64,000 nt of DNA from Caenispirillum bisanense (GTDB lineage: Bacteria; Pseudomonadota; Alphaproteobacteria; Rhodospirillales; Rhodospirillaceae): the NCBI RefSeq assembly GCF_039523075.1, contig NZ_BAAAEP010000006.1:44688-108687 (forward strand), in the 5' to 3' direction. The notes under the pieces were generated by a model. It was not told the origin of the DNA, did not search any database, and saw only the letters and a list, made by a program, of their open reading frames with translations. The position numbers and the translations under genes were made by a program. The stretch's first letter is position 1. The number at the start of each line of letters is the position of its first letter. This document shows, one piece after another, positions 63,475-64,000 of this stretch.

Positions 63475-63850
63475 CCAGTGGCCGGCAAGCGCGATGATCG
63501 GACGGCGGAGAGGAAGGTGACCGCCGGACGGTCGCGCACCTCGCGGCGCCGCGGCGGAAATTCTTCCACAGGCCGACGATGCCCTCGATGGCGGCGAGGT
63601 CGCGGAGAGGAGGGCGAGAACCAGGTCTTTCAGCGCCAATTGGCCGAGGCAGGATGCTCGGCGCGCCTCTCTGGTTCCCAATGATCAGCCCGCACCGGGG
63701 CAAGGTCGTGGCCCTTGTCCAGGTGGACGAGCCCCCTCCCCGGCCGGCAGTCCCTTGTATGTCTTGCCCAGCGTCGGCAGTAAGCTGCGCGAGGCTGGTG
63801 AAGGGAGAGCCTGTTTGTCCCTGCCTCTCTGAAGTGCGTGCCTGAGATCA
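63475..63850 (-). pseudogene. Decayed IS5-family transposase, C-terminal part
   Basis: On the minus strand, pieces in different frames line up with the end of IS5-type transposases: DKGHDLAPVRADH (the usual ADKGYD), then after a stop KTWFSPSSP, then IEGIVGLWKNFRR (usual ERFFGRLKNFRR), RDRPAVTFLSAV and IIALAGHWL at the end. At least one stop and several frameshifts break it. Recognition is by eye. Confidence 0.6.
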
Positions 63851-63971
63851 GGCCCCCTTCGCTGTGCCGCACCTGAGACCGGACGGTATCGAAGGCCCCT
63901 TTCCGTGGTGAGCCTGGATGCACAAGGATGGTCGCCTGTGCGGCCAGCCTGCAACAGGTTCGGAGGGGGAC

Positions 63972-64000
63972 ATGTCAGGTTTTCTCGGGATCGACATCGC
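63972..64000 (+). CDS. Start of a gene, possibly IS110-family transposase (partial)
   Basis: Nine complete codons, MSGFLGIDI, run off the window; a strong GGAGGGGG precedes the ATG. A start followed at once by GIDIA (one base missing) fits the first catalytic Asp of IS110-type DEDD transposases, but other RNase-H-fold proteins begin in the same way. Decayed transposase DNA next to it favours a mobile element. Confidence 0.4.

Larger units (their letters stand above)
63086..63971. other. Porin upstream region and decayed IS DNA
   Basis: No intact gene. 63,086-63,350 is the leader and promoter region of porin copy 2. From about 63,470 on the minus strand shows broken IS5-type transposase sequence (separate entry). 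The frame positions 63,340-63,470 are unrecognised. Confidence 0.6.

Overview
The window is GC-rich proteobacterial DNA made of two parts that differ in base composition and in apparent ancestry. Positions 1 to about 43,740 are moderately GC-rich and hold a prophage fragment, an IS481-family insertion and a complete ABC-transporter-dependent capsule locus; the gene content resembles Betaproteobacteria (Burkholderia wcb-type capsule genes). From about 43,740 to the end the GC content jumps, most codons end in G or C, and the genes (NHLP-type peptide export, paired porins, host attachment protein) look like a Rhodospirillales-type alphaproteobacterium. Whether this is a horizontally acquired island in one genome or an assembly chimaera cannot be decided from the sequence alone. 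Region 1 (1-10,370): prophage fragment. Plus strand: DUF6362-like protein, two ParB-domain DNA methyltransferases flanking an M15 peptidase, and a PD-(D/E)XK nuclease-like protein. Minus strand: a ParE/ParD-type toxin-antitoxin pair and six small phage accessory genes, with a shared leader sequence in front of three of the start points. Plus strand again: terminase small and large (GpA) subunits and a truncated 44-residue structural protein. Region 2 (10,365-11,456): the truncated phage gene runs into a sequence that looks like the attC recombination site of an aadA integron cassette, followed at once by an IS481-family element with clear terminal inverted repeats. The transposase frame has no stop inside the element and reads in frame into the next gene. 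Region 3 (11,456-43,580): capsule locus, almost all genes overlapping or separated by a few bases. A reducing type I polyketide synthase (WcbR-like) and an alpha-oxoamine synthase (WcbT-like) probably build a lipid or amino-lipid. ManC and ManB supply GDP-mannose, and Gmd with an Rmd-like reductase convert it to GDP-6-deoxy sugar, probably GDP-D-rhamnose. KpsE, KpsM, KpsT and a KpsD/Wza-type lipoprotein export the chain. Several glycosyltransferases (one with three catalytic domains in 1,449 residues), an FkbM methyltransferase with a long repeated coiled coil, and a DUF4214 protein assemble and decorate it. KpsC-like (half length) and KpsS-like proteins would build the Kdo linker, followed by WcbP-like SDR and WcbQ-like sulfatase-fold proteins. 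A strong terminator closes the locus. Region 4 (44,240-56,364): peptide natural-product cluster of the NHLP (nitrile hydratase-like leader peptide) class: HlyD-type adaptor, C39 peptidase-ABC exporter, second ABC exporter, cyclic-nucleotide-binding protein, two-part GNAT acyltransferase, a 101-residue precursor with a double-glycine leader and a 19-residue core, a hairpin terminator, and an unusual 1,280-residue protein that fuses a C39 peptidase and two ABC half-transporters. The GNAT next to an NHLP precursor with three core lysines suggests acylation, as in selidamide-type lipopeptides. Region 5 (56,365-64,000): ordinary alphaproteobacterial chromosome (GT4 glycosyltransferase, LpxH-like phosphoesterase, diacylglycerol-kinase-family protein, host attachment protein, two paralogous porins), ending in decayed IS5-type transposase sequence and the first codons of another, possibly IS110-type, transposase.
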